Program-made: the position numbers and the translations under genes | Part shown: positions 34,161 to 44,371 of the stretch, piece by piece | How positions within the stretch are numbered: position 1 is the first letter of the stretch | Layout: each line of letters opens with the position of its first letter | The notes under the pieces: generated by a model | The model's database searches: none | What the model saw: only the letters and a program-made list of their open reading frames with translations | What the model was told of the DNA's origin: nothing | Assembly: GCF_027257975.1 (NCBI RefSeq) | Contig: NZ_JANZKX010000001.1 | Span: 558,001 to 622,000 of the forward strand | Origin: Pelomonas sp. BJYL3 | GTDB taxonomy: Bacteria; Pseudomonadota; Gammaproteobacteria; Burkholderiales; Burkholderiaceae_C | Direction of reading: 5' to 3' | Length of the DNA stretch: 64,000 bases

Positions 34161-34195
34161 AGGAAAAGGGCGGCGCCCTCGCGAGCGCCGCCCTT
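34161..34195 (-). terminator. Rho-independent terminator of a PEP-CTERM gene
   Basis: Perfect 11-bp stem AAGGGCGGCGC (34166-34176) and GCGCCGCCCTT (34185-34195) with an 8-nt loop. On the minus strand it is followed by TTTTCC. It lies 32 bp after the stop of the gene at 34228-34917. Confidence 0.8.
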
Positions 34196-34227
34196 CTGAA
34201 ATCTGGCAGGCTGACCCGCCGCGGCGC

Positions 34228-34917
34228 TCAGCGGCGCTGGCGGCGCCCGGCCATGAAGCCGACGGCCCCCAGGCCTGCCAGCATCATGGCCATGCGGCTG
34301 GGTTCCGGCACCGGCGCGATCTGGGCGACGATCAGGTCCTGGTAGGTGGGATTGCTCAGGCGGTTCAGCTCATAGAGTGCCGGCCCGTGATAGGCCTCGG
34401 CATTGTGCAGATAGCCGTTGACCAGGTTGACGAAGCTGCTGTTGTCGGCCGAAGTGCCGCCGGTGAGCTTCTCGAAGTAGAAGGTGCCCGCCCCTTCGGT
34501 CACGCTGAAGGCGCCAGCGTTCTTCTCATGGGTGATCTCCCAGACGGCGGTCTGGAAGGCGGCACGCTCGACAGCCGTGTCCACGCTGGACCAGCTGGTG
34601 ACGAACAGGCCCTGCAGCGCAGAGGCCTCGCGGCCGGAGAAGCTGCTGAAGGTGAAGGTCTGGTAGCCGTCGTCGTGGGTGGCGTAATCCTGCTTCAACT
34701 CGACGCAAAAGGCGGCGAAGCTCGCCCCCGTGGAAGAGGTGTAGTTCAGGAGACCGGTGTCGTACTTGTCGGACCCGGTCGTGGTGAGGTTGATCGATGC
34801 CGGCTGGGTGCTATCGAAGAGCAGGGACACGGACTGGGCCTGGGCAGGCAGGCTCATCCCCGCGAGCGCGGCAAGCACCACGCCACAGGACACAGCAAAT
34901 TTCGTGACGTTCATCAT
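34228..34917 (-). CDS. PEP-CTERM sorting domain protein (229 aa), unknown function
   Basis: Signal peptide ([21 protein letters not shown]), body with [28 protein letters not shown] and [13 protein letters not shown], and C-terminal [28 protein letters not shown]-type signal (PEP motif, hydrophobic stretch, Arg cluster). The FCVE and WEI elements recur in a group of PEP-CTERM proteins of undefined role. An ATG three bases later (34914) is an equal start. Exported and processed by exosortase elsewhere in the genome. It is downstream of another PEP-CTERM gene on the same strand, 77 bp apart. Confidence 0.85.
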   Translation of the reverse strand: MMNVTKFAVSCGVVLAALAGMSLPAQAQSVSLLFDSTQPASINLTTTGSDKYDTGLLNYTSSTGASFAAFCVELKQDYATHDDGYQTFTFSSFSGREASALQGLFVTSWSSVDTAVERAAFQTAVWEITHEKNAGAFSVTEGAGTFYFEKLTGGTSADNSSFVNLVNGYLHNAEAYHGPALYELNRLSNPTYQDLIVAQIAPVPEPSRMAMMLAGLGAVGFMAGRRQRR

Positions 34918-34994
34918 CGATCCCCGACAGCAGGCTGAGACATGGCCGGATTCCGAAGAATCCAGGCCTCACTCACACAGGCAGGCGTGCCTGC

Positions 34995-35489
34995 TCAGGC
35001 CTGACGGCGGCGACGCGCGCCCACCAGGGCGGCGGCGGCCAGGCCGGCCAGGGCCAGGGAGCCCGGCTCGGGGACGTGCAGGAAGCCCTGGAAGTTGCCA
35101 GCGGCCTTCTTCACGGTGTCCACGCCGGAAATCGTCAGGTGCCATTCACCGGCGCTGAGGTCGACGGGGGCCAGCTTCCAGAATTCGGTGCCGGTGCTCA
35201 GGGCGGCAGCGGGCGTGAAGGCGAAGGACTGGACGCCATTGCTCAGCACGATGCTGCTGATGTGGACGTCATCCTCGACCTTGCTGAAGGTGTGCAGCTC
35301 GCCGTGGTAGGTCTGCTGATTCAGCACGTTGAAGCTGTAGTACTGGGTGAAGGCACCCTTGGCGAGGCCCAGGACGCTGAAATCGACACCCGCAGCCGTC
35401 GGGCTCAGGGGGGTGTAGACCGGATCAGCATGCACCAGGGGCGCGAAGGCGGCAAACGCAGCGGCAGCAACAAAGGTCTTGATCGACAT
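34995..35489 (-). CDS. PEP-CTERM sorting domain protein (164 aa), unknown function
   Basis: Signal peptide (FVAAAAFAAFAPLVHA), a short beta-rich body (AKGAFTQYYSFNVLNQQ; SIVLSNGVQSFAF; LSAGEWHLTISGVDT) and C-terminal VPEPGSLALAGL followed by GARRRRQA. The start at 35489 opens the signal peptide; the longer frame upstream is not protein-like. It lies between secA and the other PEP-CTERM gene, all on the minus strand. The 189 bp between secA and this gene carry a nested inverted repeat (35593-35636). Confidence 0.85.
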   Translation of the reverse strand: MSIKTFVAAAAFAAFAPLVHADPVYTPLSPTAAGVDFSVLGLAKGAFTQYYSFNVLNQQTYHGELHTFSKVEDDVHISSIVLSNGVQSFAFTPAAALSTGTEFWKLAPVDLSAGEWHLTISGVDTVKKAAGNFQGFLHVPEPGSLALAGLAAAALVGARRRRQA

Positions 35490-35592
35490 TTCGTAAACCC
35501 AACGATTCAGTTTTTTGGCATCGCAAGGGCTGTGCTCCTTGCCTTTGCGATGGCCCGACTGTAGAGGAGTTGCAACAATTCGCATCCCCCTC

Positions 35593-35636
35593 AAGCGTGT
35601 GGCGGCCCTTGAAAAGCCGCCAAATAACGCACGCTT
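35593..35636. repeat. Nested inverted repeat between secA and a PEP-CTERM gene
   Basis: Outer arms AAGCGTG (35593-35599) and CACGCTT (35630-35636) enclose inner arms GGCGGC (35601-35606) and GCCGCC (35616-35621). It could be a secA transcript end without a U-run or a leader structure of the downstream gene. Confidence 0.4.
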
Positions 35637-35678
35637 TTGACGGGGGTCGACCTTATTACGACATCCGCCTCCGCCCGA

Positions 35679-38423
<2,745 letters not shown>

Positions 38424-38771
38424 GCAGTGATTCTTGGACGGTAAGAAGGTGGCACCAGGCCCGCCAGGCTCGTGGTTTTTCTGTGCTGGGCAGGCGGGCT
38501 GGCACGGCAGGCCCGCTGCGCCTGCGCGCAAGAGACCCGGGAAACATTTCCGTTCCTCCATCTCGGGGCGCAGCGGCCACTTGCAAGGCCCGTCGCGACA
38601 GCCCCAGGCGCGGCGCCCGACCTGGGTCGCAGGAGGCGCGGGAGGGATCAGCCCGAAAGGCCCGCCAGGCAGCTGGACCAGGGCGGAGGACAACCGGCGG
38701 AGTTTAGCATCCGGCTCCCCTCCCCTTGCGTCCGGACGCCCGCCCCGCCCTCCGGGTCTACACTGAGCGCC

Positions 38772-39110
38772 ATGCGCAGAACCGACGCCCCTCCCGCCCC
38801 CAAACCCGGCGGCCCTGCGGTGCCCGACCCCACGCCCATCAGCCAGGCGCTGGCCCAGCACCAGGGCCTGGCGCGCCTGGGGCTGCTGATGCAGGAGTCA
38901 CAGCGGCGCATGGCCCTGGTGGCGCCCGCCCTGCCCGGCGCCATGACGCGCTTCGTCAAGCCCGGCCCCATCGACGAGGACGGCTGGACCCTGCTGGCCG
39001 CCAATGCCGCCGTGGCCGCCAAGCTGCGCCAGCTGCAGCCTCGGCTGGAAGCCCGCCTGCAGGAGCAGGGGCTGCAGCCGAGCCGGGTGCGGATCAAGGT
39101 GCAGGGCTGA
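38772..39110 (+). CDS. DUF721 / DciA-like protein
   Basis: 112 aa, divergent from secA. A Pro-rich start is followed by [21 protein letters not shown] and a C-terminal segment [37 protein letters not shown] that fits DUF721, the family of the replicative helicase operator DciA. A DUF721 gene next to secA is a recurring arrangement in betaproteobacteria. It lacks the larger C-terminal part of some DciA proteins. Helicase loading is therefore possible, not demonstrated. The 348 bp separating it from secA hold the candidate upstream ORF and otherwise no gene. Confidence 0.72.
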   Translation: MRRTDAPPAPKPGGPAVPDPTPISQALAQHQGLARLGLLMQESQRRMALVAPALPGAMTRFVKPGPIDEDGWTLLAANAAVAAKLRQLQPRLEARLQEQGLQPSRVRIKVQG

Positions 39111-39190
39111 GGCCCTGTTCGTCCATTTCTGGCCATTTCAGGGCATTTGCCAGCCCCCGCCTGGCCAGCACGGGCCCGTTTCGGCGCCAC

Positions 39191-39219
39191 AAAGAAAAAC
39201 ACAGGCGCGAGGCCTGTGT
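39191..39219 (-). terminator. Rho-independent terminator of tRNA-Thr
   Basis: 8-bp stem ACACAGGC (39199-39206) and GCCTGTGT (39212-39219); the minus-strand transcript continues TTTTTCTTT. It lies 12 bp after the tRNA 3' end. Confidence 0.88.
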
Positions 39220-39231
39220 CTTCATGGGGTC

Positions 39232-39307
39232 TGGTGCCGGCTATCGGATTCGAACTGATGACCTACCGCTTACAAGGCGGTTGCTCTACCAACTGAGCTA
39301 AGCCGGC
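39232..39307 (-). tRNA. tRNA-Thr (anticodon TGT)
   Basis: 76 nt with CCA encoded. The acceptor stem is GCCGGCT paired with AGCCGGC; D-loop GCTCAGTTGGTAGAGC; anticodon stem-loop CCGCCTTGTAAGGCGG with anticodon TGT; T-loop GTTCGAATC. All stems pair. It is a single tRNA with its own terminator between the DUF721 and sspB genes. Confidence 0.97.
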
Positions 39308-39401
39308 TTTCGTGAACGCCCGGGACCGGAGTCCCAGGCAGGCGCGCATTGTAGGGGCAATTCGAAGGCTTGCTCACCTGCCGCAGCGCGCCCCGCCGAC
39401 C

Positions 39402-39962
39402 TCACTTGATGCGCTTGAGCGTGGGGCGCGGCCCCGGACCGTCGCCCGGCCCCGGGTCCGGTCCTTCGCCCGAGGACTCCGGCGCCGCGACCTCAGAGGT
39501 GGACTCGTCCGCCCCCTGCACCGCGGGCGCCGGCGCCAGGCGCAGGCCCGCGGAGGCGGGCTTGGGCGCCGGCTTCGGCACGGCACTGGGCGCAGGCTTG
39601 ACCGCCGCCGCATCCGTCTCGACGGCAGGCGCGGGGAAGGCCATGCCCTGCCCGTTCTCACGGGCATAGATGGCCACGACATGGTCCACCGGCACGATGA
39701 TCTCGCGCGCCACGCCGCCGAAGCGGGCCTTGAACTGGATGAACTCGTTGCCGAGGTCCAGGCCGTTGGTGGCATCGAAGCCCACGTTGAGCACGATCTC
39801 GTTGTTGCTGACGTACTCCAGCGGCACCTGCACCGAACGGTCGACCTGCACCGCGATGTAGGGCGTGAAGCCGTTGTCGGTGCACCAGTCATGCAGGGCC
39901 CGGATCAGATAGGGCCTCGTAGGGGTGCCGGTGGGTGCGCCACCGTCAGGGGTCTGGTCCAT
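39402..39962 (-). CDS. sspB: ClpXP adaptor / stringent starvation protein B
   Basis: 186 aa. Delivers ssrA-tagged proteins to ClpXP. The N-terminal substrate-binding domain is clear (RPYLIRALHDWCTDNGFTPY, VQVPLEYVSNNEIVLNV, FKARFGGVAREIIVPVDHV, IYARENGQGM). A Pro/Ala-rich flexible linker leads to the C-terminal PTLKRIK, which resembles the ClpX-docking tail. It follows sspA by 12 bp, as an operon. Confidence 0.95.
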   Translation of the reverse strand: MDQTPDGGAPTGTPTRPYLIRALHDWCTDNGFTPYIAVQVDRSVQVPLEYVSNNEIVLNVGFDATNGLDLGNEFIQFKARFGGVAREIIVPVDHVVAIYARENGQGMAFPAPAVETDAAAVKPAPSAVPKPAPKPASAGLRLAPAPAVQGADESTSEVAAPESSGEGPDPGPGDGPGPRPTLKRIK

Positions 39963-39974
39963 GGCAGCAGCGAC

Positions 39975-40592
39975 TTACTTGCGCATCACCTTTTCCGAGG
40001 GCGTCAGCGCCTCGATGTAGGCGGGGCGAGAGAAGATGCGCTCGGCGTACTTCAGCAGCGGCAGGGCGTTCTTGGACATGTCGATGCCGTAATAGTCCAG
40101 GCGCCACAGCAGCGGGGCGATGGCCACGTCCAGCATGGAGAAGTCGTCACCCAGCATGTACTTGTTCTTCAGGAAGATGGGCGCCAGCTGGGTCAGACGG
40201 TCGCGGATCTGCGAACGGGCCTTCTCCAGCTGCTTGTCCGTCGGCTTGACGGCCTGGCCGCGGTTCTCCAGCACGTTGACGTGGGCGAACAGCTCCTTCT
40301 CGAAGTTCAGCAGGAACAGGCGCACACGGGCACGGGCGACGGGGTCGCCGGGCATCAGCTGAGGATGCGGGAAGCGTTCGTCGATGTACTCGTTGATGAT
40401 GTGCGACTCATACAGGATGAGGTCGCGCTCGACGAGGATGGGCACCTCGTTGTACGGGTTCATCAGCGCGATGTCTTCCGGCTTGGCGAACAGGTCGACG
40501 TCACGGATTTCGAAGTCCATGCCCTTTTCAAACAGCACGAAGCGGCAACGGTGCGAGTAGGGGCAAGTGGTTCCAGAATAAAGCACCATCAT
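39975..40592 (-). CDS. sspA: Stringent starvation protein A (GST-fold RNA polymerase-associated)
   Basis: 205 aa. N-terminal thioredoxin-like domain (LYSGTTCPYSHRCRFVL; NEVPILVERDLILYESHIINEYI) and C-terminal GST helices (FLKNKYMLGDDFSMLDVAIAPLLWRLDYYGI). SspA binds RNA polymerase in stationary phase in other proteobacteria. The order petA-petB-petC-sspA-sspB is commonly conserved in Burkholderiales and supports the call. Confidence 0.94.
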   Translation of the reverse strand: MMVLYSGTTCPYSHRCRFVLFEKGMDFEIRDVDLFAKPEDIALMNPYNEVPILVERDLILYESHIINEYIDERFPHPQLMPGDPVARARVRLFLLNFEKELFAHVNVLENRGQAVKPTDKQLEKARSQIRDRLTQLAPIFLKNKYMLGDDFSMLDVAIAPLLWRLDYYGIDMSKNALPLLKYAERIFSRPAYIEALTPSEKVMRK

Positions 40593-40734
40593 GGCGGCGG
40601 ACTCCTGAGTTCAGGTCAACAATCGATTCCGTGTGCCCGACATGGTAGCGGCACACAAAAGGCAAACGCAGTGGGTGCCCGTGAAGGCCTCCCACTGCGC
40701 AACAGGGCCCGGCTGGCGGCCAGGGCCCGAAGGC

Positions 40735-41505
40735 TTACTTCACATCCTTCCAGTAGGACGCATTCAGGCGCCAGGCAAACAGCGTGAAGATGCCCAGGCC
40801 CAGCAGCACCAGCACACCCAGACGGAAACGCTGGGCCTGCGCCGGCTCGCCCATCCACTGCAGATAGGCGACCAGATCACCCACGGCATTGTCATAGGCG
40901 CGGGCGTCCATGGTGCCGGGCGTCAGCTGCTCGAAGCCCTTGAAGACATGGACCTTCTTGGCGTGGTCATGCGGGTCGGCTTCCTCGACGAACTTGGCGG
41001 CACGCTGGCCCTGCAGTTCCCACAGCACATGCGGCATGGCGACGCTGGGGAAGGCCAGGTTGTTCCAACCGGTGGCCTTGGTCTCGTCGCGGTAGAAGGT
41101 CCGCATGTAGGTGTAGAGGTAGTCGGCACCGGAGCCCTTGGCGCCGTCGGCGCGCGAGCGGGCGATCACGGTCAGGTCCGGCGGGGTGGCGCCGAACCAG
41201 TCCTTGGCCTGCTTGGGATCCAGGGAGACCTTCATGACGTCGCCCACCTTCTCGGTGGCGAACATCAGGTTGCCCTTGATCTGGGCTTCCGTCAGGCCGA
41301 TGTCCCGCAGGCGGTTGTAGCGCATGAACGCGGCCGCGTGGCAGTTCAGGCAGTAGTTGACGAAGATCTTGGCGCCGTTCTGCAGGGACGCCACGTCCGT
41401 CATCTTTTCCTTGGGGAACTTGTCCCACTCCATGCCGCCGGTATTGGCCATGGCACCCGAGGCCAGGCCCAGACCGATCAGCAGCGTAGCGATGAATTTC
41501 TTCAT
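40735..41505 (-). CDS. petC: Ubiquinol-cytochrome c reductase, cytochrome c1
   Basis: 256 aa. Signal peptide (KKFIATLLIGLGLASGAMA), heme motif CLNCHAAAF, a Met-containing segment near VAMPHVLWELQG, and a C-terminal membrane anchor (LGVLVLLGLGIFTLFAWRL). It accepts electrons from the Rieske centre and passes them to soluble cytochrome c, facing the periplasm. Start at 41505 is used with AGGAG nine bases upstream; a TTG three codons earlier is less likely. It follows petB by 21 bp. Confidence 0.96.
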   Translation of the reverse strand: MKKFIATLLIGLGLASGAMANTGGMEWDKFPKEKMTDVASLQNGAKIFVNYCLNCHAAAFMRYNRLRDIGLTEAQIKGNLMFATEKVGDVMKVSLDPKQAKDWFGATPPDLTVIARSRADGAKGSGADYLYTYMRTFYRDETKATGWNNLAFPSVAMPHVLWELQGQRAAKFVEEADPHDHAKKVHVFKGFEQLTPGTMDARAYDNAVGDLVAYLQWMGEPAQAQRFRLGVLVLLGLGIFTLFAWRLNASYWKDVK

Positions 41506-41526
41506 GAGATGCAACTCCTGGACTGA

Positions 41527-42927
41527 TCAGTGGGGGTGGAAGGTGACGCGGTCAGGCACAGGCTTGAACACGCCTTGCTTGCTCCACCACGGCATCAGCA
41601 GGAAGAAACCGAAGTAGTACAGGGTGCCGATCTGGGCGACGATGGTGCCGATCTCGGTCGGGGGCTGGATGCCCAGGTAGGCCAGCACCAGGAACACCAC
41701 GACGAAGATGCCGTACACGTACTTGTGCCAGTCCGGGCGGTAGCGGATCGACTTGACCGGGCTGTGGTCCAGCCAGGGCAGGAAGAACAGGATCACCACG
41801 GCGCCACCCATCACGACCACGCCCCAGAACTTCGCGTCGAAGGTCTTGAGCAGGAAGATGGCGACGGCGGCGATGACCAGCGTGGCGATCTTGCCCTTGC
41901 CGGAGAACGTGCCCTTCAGCACGGCCAGCACGGCGCCCAGGCCCACGATCACCGACAGCACGTTGACCATCACGTCGGTCGTGGCACGCAGCATCGAGTA
42001 GAACGGCGTGAAGTACCAGACCGGCGCAATGTGCGGCGGGGTCTTCAGCGGGTCGGCCGGGATGAAGTTGTTGTACTCCAGGAAGTAGCCGCCCAGCTCA
42101 GGCGCGAAGAAGATGATGGCCGAGAACACCATCAGGAACAGGCCCACGCCGTAGATGTCGTGCACGCTGTAGTAAGGATGGAAGGGGATGCCGTCCAGCG
42201 GGCGGCCCTGCGCATCCTTCTTGGCCTTGATCTCGACGCCGTCCGGGTTGTTCGAACCCACTTCGTGCAGCGCGATGATGTGCGCCACCACCAGGCCCAG
42301 CAGGACCAGGGGCACGGCGATCACGTGGAAGCTGAAGAAGCGGTTCAGGGTGGCGTCACCGACGACGTAGTCGCCGCGGATCATCAGGGCCAGGTCGTTG
42401 CCGACGAAGGGCACGGCAGCGAACAGGTTCACGATCACCTGGGCGCCCCAGTAGGACATCTGGCCCCAGGGCAGCAGATAGCCCATGAAGGCCTCGGCCA
42501 TCAGGCACAGGAAGATCGCGCAGCCGAAGATCCAGACCAGCTCGCGGGGCTTGCGGTAGGAACCGTACAGCAGGCCGCGGAACATGTGCAGGTACACGAC
42601 CACGAAGAAGGCGGAGGCGCCCGTCGAGTGCATGTAGCGGATCAGCCAGCCCCAGGGCACGTCGCGCATGATGTACTCGACCGAGGCGAAGGCCACGGCG
42701 GCATCCGGCTTGTAGTGCATCACCAGGAAGATGCCGGTGACGATCTGGATCACCAGCACCAGCATGGCCAGCGAGCCGAAGATGTACCACCAGTTGAAGT
42801 TCTTCGGAGCGTAGTACTCCGACATGTGCTCCCGGTACATCTTGCTGAGCGGGAAGCGGTTGTCCACCCAGGTCAGCAGTTGCTCGCCCACGGACGCGCC
42901 CGCGGGAGCTTCTTTGAATTCAGCCAT
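41527..42927 (-). CDS. petB: Ubiquinol-cytochrome c reductase, cytochrome b
   Basis: 466 aa with eight or more membrane segments. Shows the N-terminal domain with GSLAMLVLVIQIVTGIFL, HSTGASAFFVVVYLHMFRGL (heme His), GYLLPWGQMSYWGAQV and SFHVIAVPLVLLGLVVAHI (heme His), and the Qo-site PEWY equivalent APVWYFTPFYSMLRA. It binds hemes bL and bH and forms the quinol sites. Between petA (20 bp) and petC. Length is longer than the mitochondrial form, as usual in betaproteobacteria. Confidence 0.97.
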   Translation of the reverse strand: MAEFKEAPAGASVGEQLLTWVDNRFPLSKMYREHMSEYYAPKNFNWWYIFGSLAMLVLVIQIVTGIFLVMHYKPDAAVAFASVEYIMRDVPWGWLIRYMHSTGASAFFVVVYLHMFRGLLYGSYRKPRELVWIFGCAIFLCLMAEAFMGYLLPWGQMSYWGAQVIVNLFAAVPFVGNDLALMIRGDYVVGDATLNRFFSFHVIAVPLVLLGLVVAHIIALHEVGSNNPDGVEIKAKKDAQGRPLDGIPFHPYYSVHDIYGVGLFLMVFSAIIFFAPELGGYFLEYNNFIPADPLKTPPHIAPVWYFTPFYSMLRATTDVMVNVLSVIVGLGAVLAVLKGTFSGKGKIATLVIAAVAIFLLKTFDAKFWGVVVMGGAVVILFFLPWLDHSPVKSIRYRPDWHKYVYGIFVVVFLVLAYLGIQPPTEIGTIVAQIGTLYYFGFFLLMPWWSKQGVFKPVPDRVTFHPH

Positions 42928-42947
42928 ATCGACCTCTGTCCTCTCGC

Positions 42948-43544
42948 TTAGGCAGCCTTGTCTTCACCAATCAGGAGCTTGGTGTCGGACAGGTACATGT
43001 GGGGCGGCACCTCGAGGTTGTCGGGTGCGGGCTTGTTCTTGAACACGCGGCCGGCCAGGTCGAAGGTCGAGCCGTGGCAGGGGCAGAGGAAGCCGCCGTT
43101 CCAGTCATCGGGCAGCGAGGGCTGCGGGCCGGCCTGGAACTTGTCGGAGGGAGAACAGCCCAGGTGCGAGCAGATGCCCACGCCGACGAAGTACTCGGGC
43201 TTGATCGAGCGGTAGCCGTTCTTGGCGTAATCGGGCGTCGGGTAGGCGGTGCGCTTGGAGTCCGGATCAGCCAGCTGCGGATCATTCTTCTTCAGGGCTT
43301 CCAGCTGCTCGGGCGTGCGGCGCACGATCCAGACCGGCTTGCCGCGCCATTCCACCGTCAGCTTCTCGCCCGGCTTCAGGCTGCTGATATCGACTTCCAC
43401 GGCTGCACCGGCAGCCTTGGCGCGCTCGGACGGCGCGAAGGTACTGACAAAGGGCACGGCGGTCGCGACGCCGACACCGGCACCGGCGCAACTCGTGGCG
43501 ATGAGCCACGTGCGCTTGCCTTGATCCACTTGCTGGTCACTCAT
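42948..43544 (-). CDS. petA: Ubiquinol-cytochrome c reductase, Rieske iron-sulfur subunit
   Basis: 198 aa. N-terminal anchor with RTWLIATSCAGAGVGVATAV, then a periplasmic domain with the two cluster motifs CSHLGCSP and CPCHGSTFD. The N-terminal KRTWLIAT segment is the export signal of the Rieske protein (Tat substrate in many bacteria; tatABC is in this window). The start at 43544 has GAGGA upstream. First gene of petA-petB-petC; the 232 bp upstream, divergent from mscL, hold the promoter. Confidence 0.96.
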   Translation of the reverse strand: MSDQQVDQGKRTWLIATSCAGAGVGVATAVPFVSTFAPSERAKAAGAAVEVDISSLKPGEKLTVEWRGKPVWIVRRTPEQLEALKKNDPQLADPDSKRTAYPTPDYAKNGYRSIKPEYFVGVGICSHLGCSPSDKFQAGPQPSLPDDWNGGFLCPCHGSTFDLAGRVFKNKPAPDNLEVPPHMYLSDTKLLIGEDKAA

Positions 43545-43776
43545 GAGGGTCCTCAAAGGAGACTTCTGATCGGGAGCAACCGCGGATTCTAGCGGACGCC
43601 CACCCCCACCCTGACTTGATGCACCTCCGGGAATACGCAAATCGTCTCGCCAAGGCATCAGTTCGGCGCTACCGCAGGCATCAGCGACGGAAATCCCCGT
43701 GTTTGGCCCGATTTGCGACGCCTGCAAACGTAGACAATAGCGCCACAACACAGCCGGGATCCTCCCGCAGGAGTAG

Positions 43777-44220
43777 ATGAAGATGGGAATGCTGAGCGAG
43801 TTCAAGGAATTTGCCGTCAAGGGCAATGTGGTGGATCTCGCCGTGGGCGTGATCATCGGCGGCGCCTTCGGCAAGATCGTCGACTCGATGGTCAAGGACC
43901 TGATCATGCCCCTGGTGGGCAAGGTCGTCGGCGGCCTGGATTTCTCCAACTACTTCCTTGTGCTGGGCAATGTGCCGGCGGACTTCAAGGGCCCGCAGAC
44001 CTACGAGGCCCTGACCAAGGCCGGGGTGCCGCTCTTTGCCTACGGCAGCTTCCTGACCGTTTTGCTCAACTTCATCATCCTTGCCTTCATCATCTTCATG
44101 ATGGTCAAGCAGATCAATCGCCTGAAGCGCAGCGAGCCTGCAGCGGCCCCCGCGGCCGAGCCGGTGACCCCCGAGGACATCGTGCTGCTGCGCGAGATCC
44201 GCGATTCGCTCAAGCGCTGA
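43777..44220 (+). CDS. mscL: Large-conductance mechanosensitive channel
   Basis: 147 aa. The signature [27 protein letters not shown] forms the amphipathic helix and pore helix; the second membrane segment is [21 protein letters not shown]; the C-terminal helix is [14 protein letters not shown]. It opens on membrane tension to release solutes during hypoosmotic shock. Start at 43777 has AGGAG close upstream. Confidence 0.97.
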   Translation: MKMGMLSEFKEFAVKGNVVDLAVGVIIGGAFGKIVDSMVKDLIMPLVGKVVGGLDFSNYFLVLGNVPADFKGPQTYEALTKAGVPLFAYGSFLTVLLNFIILAFIIFMMVKQINRLKRSEPAAAPAAEPVTPEDIVLLREIRDSLKR

Positions 44221-44371
44221 GAAAGCCTTCACGCCTGCCGGCCCGGGAATTGCGGTACCGTGCCTTCCGGCGCGCGCAGGCTGCGCTTGGTCACAACATG
44301 AGTCCTCAAATCCACGGATACTTGGCAAGCGTCGCGTGCCCTGACGTGGCGCGCGCCCGGCCCCCTCGTCC

